From Archilochus colubris (taxonomy: Eukaryota > Chordata > Aves > Apodiformes > Trochilidae): a DNA stretch of 64,000 bases. Below the pieces are notes generated by a model. It did not search any database. It was not told the DNA's origin and saw nothing but the letters and a program-made list of their open reading frames with translations. Below are positions 62,862 through 64,000 of this stretch, piece by piece (position 1 is the stretch's first letter; each line of letters opens with the position of its first letter). The translations under genes were made by a program, and so were the position numbers. The stretch spans positions 132,586,792 to 132,650,791 of the forward strand of contig CM041084.1 of the NCBI GenBank assembly GCA_023079485.1. The letters are read 5' to 3'.

Positions 62862-63920
62862 GTAGAAGTAGGGCTTTCAATACCGCATCCCACTGCATTG
62901 TCATAGGCAAGATTAGAAAGTGTGAGCTAAATGAGTGGACAGTGGGGTGGATTAAAAATGGTTCACAGACAGAGCTCAGAGGGTTGTCATTAGTGTCAGA
63001 GTGATCAGAAATCAGTAACAAGTAGCATTTCCCAGGGGTTAGTACTGGGTCCAATACTTTTCAATATATTCATCAATGACCTGAAAGAAGGGTTAGAGTG
63101 TACCCTCAGCAAGTTTGCTGATGATGCAAAACCAGGAGTGGTAGCTGACACCAGAGGGCTGTGCTGCCATCCAGCATGACTTGGACTGGCTGGCAAATTG
63201 GACAGAGAGAAACTGCATGAGGTTCAACAAGGGCAAGTGTAGGGTACTGCACCTAGGGAGGAAGAACCCCATGCACCACTACAGATTAGAGGCTGACCTG
63301 TTAGAAAGCAGCACTGTGAAAAAAGACCTGGGAGTCCTGGTGTACAACAGAATAACCATGAGCCAGCAATGTGCCCTTGTGGCCAAGAAGGCCTGTGGCA
63401 CCCTGGGGTGCAACAAGAAGAGTGCTGAAAGCAAGTCAAGGGAGATTATTCTCCCCCTCTCCTCTGTCCTGGTGAGGGCCCATCTGGAGTACTGTGTCCA
63501 GTTCTGCACTCCCCAGTACATGAAGGACAAGGTACTACTGGAGAGAGTCAAGCACAGAGCCACTAAGATGATTGAGGGACTGGAGCATCTACCATATGAG
63601 GAAAGGCCGAGGGAGCTGAGTCTGTTGAGCCTGGAGAAGACTGAGGGGAGATCTGAGATATTCTTACAAATATCTAAATGGTGGTTGTCAGGAGGATGGG
63701 ACCAGACTCTTTTCAGTGGTGTCCAATGACAGGACAAGGGGAAATGGTCACAAACTGGAACACAGCATGTTCAACCAAAACATAAGAACTACACTGTGAG
63801 AGTAACAGAGCATCGGAACAGGTGGTGGAGCCTTCATTTCTCAAGACATTCAAAACCCACCTGGACATTATTCTATGCAACCTACTCTCCAGAGGTCCCT
63901 TCTAATGCCTAAGATGTTGT
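62862..63920 (+). mobile_element. CR1 LINE fragment with longest surviving coding remnant
   Basis: Enters the reverse transcriptase at a RAFNTASHCIVIGKI-like segment, passes a damaged PQGSVLGP region (about 63030-63055) and an intact FADD catalytic motif at 63114-63125. It then continues in another frame as the 182-residue open frame 63181-63729 (CMRFNKGKCRVLHLGRKNPM, KKDLGVLV, QQCALVAKKACGTLGC, HLEYCVQFCTPQYMKD, RATKMIEGLEHLPYEER). FADD and the open frame lie in different frames, so at least one frameshift separates them. Coding decay increases after 63660. It is not functional. Confidence 0.93.
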
Positions 63921-64000
63921 GGTGGAGACCCATTCCTGAAGGCATTCAAGTTCGGGCTTAACAGGGCTCTGAGCAACCTCATCTAGTTAAAGATGTCCCT
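63921..64000 (+). mobile_element. second CR1 3' end joined to the first, cut by window edge
   Basis: After the first copy's untranslated end (CTCCAGAGGTCCCTTCTAA near 63888-63907), the sequence returns to CR1 coding-end sequence: GTGGAGACCCATTCCTGAAG, a CATTCAAGTTCGGG segment and AGCAACCTCATCTAGTT. This repeats a region already passed at about 63815-63880, so a second CR1 3' fragment starts here and continues beyond the window. Confidence 0.75.

Noticed and set aside
63279..63737. 152-residue minus-strand open frame
   Set aside because: Antisense of the CR1 coding remnant 63181-63729.
1..64000. CRISPR arrays, rRNA, tRNA and bacterial operons
   Set aside because: No regularly spaced direct repeats, no RNA gene signatures, and base composition and repeats are those of a vertebrate genome.

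Overview
The window looks like bird nuclear DNA: an AT-rich stretch that is intergenic or intronic. The main evidence is at least nine fragments of the avian LINE family CR1. They carry recognisable pieces of its reverse-transcriptase C-terminus, and several end in the CR1 3' tail built on ATTCTATG-like units. Two related retroviral solo LTRs also flank the left part. I found no bacterial or viral operon structure, rRNA, tRNA or CRISPR array, and no multi-exon gene I could recognise. The organism cannot be placed more precisely by eye.

Layout: a solo LTR (+) at 1268-2056; CR1 (+) at about 2490-3490; single-copy AT-rich DNA to about 15.4 kb, with a CR1 tail relic near 10.9 kb and a 67-bp tandem duplication near 12.7 kb; CR1 (-) at 15374-16260; CR1 (+) at 20453-21196; CR1 fragments near 24.1 and 24.4-24.7 kb; the second solo LTR (-) at 26074-26896; a well-preserved CR1 3' end (-) at 27534-27735; a guanine-rich tract at 28812-28987; and CR1 (+) at 29226-30178. 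From 30.2 to 40.1 kb there is single-copy sequence with two possible small exons (31.4 and 32.5-32.7 kb) and 28-bp tandem duplications near 37.2 kb.

The most unusual part is 40.1-43.4 kb. It holds two GC-rich blocks, a 460-bp fold-back element with about 124-bp inverted arms and a perfect 6-bp target-site duplication (40862-41321), two separated copies of short repeated and hairpin motifs, and an LTR-like polyadenylation region. The right end, 43.4-64 kb, is mostly single-copy. It has CR1 (-) at 54401-54705, a long hexanucleotide repeat at 59.75 kb, CR1 (-) at 60870-61580, and CR1 (+) running from 62862 to the window edge, where a second CR1 tail seems to be joined to the first.

Nothing here appears to work as a gene set. 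The recognisable coding material is decayed retrotransposon sequence, and most long open frames are CR1 remnants or their antisense. The fold-back element is the best candidate for something undescribed: near-identical arms, TG...CA ends and a 6-bp duplication suggest a recent insertion made by a retroviral-type integrase, in a shape that ordinary solo LTRs do not have.
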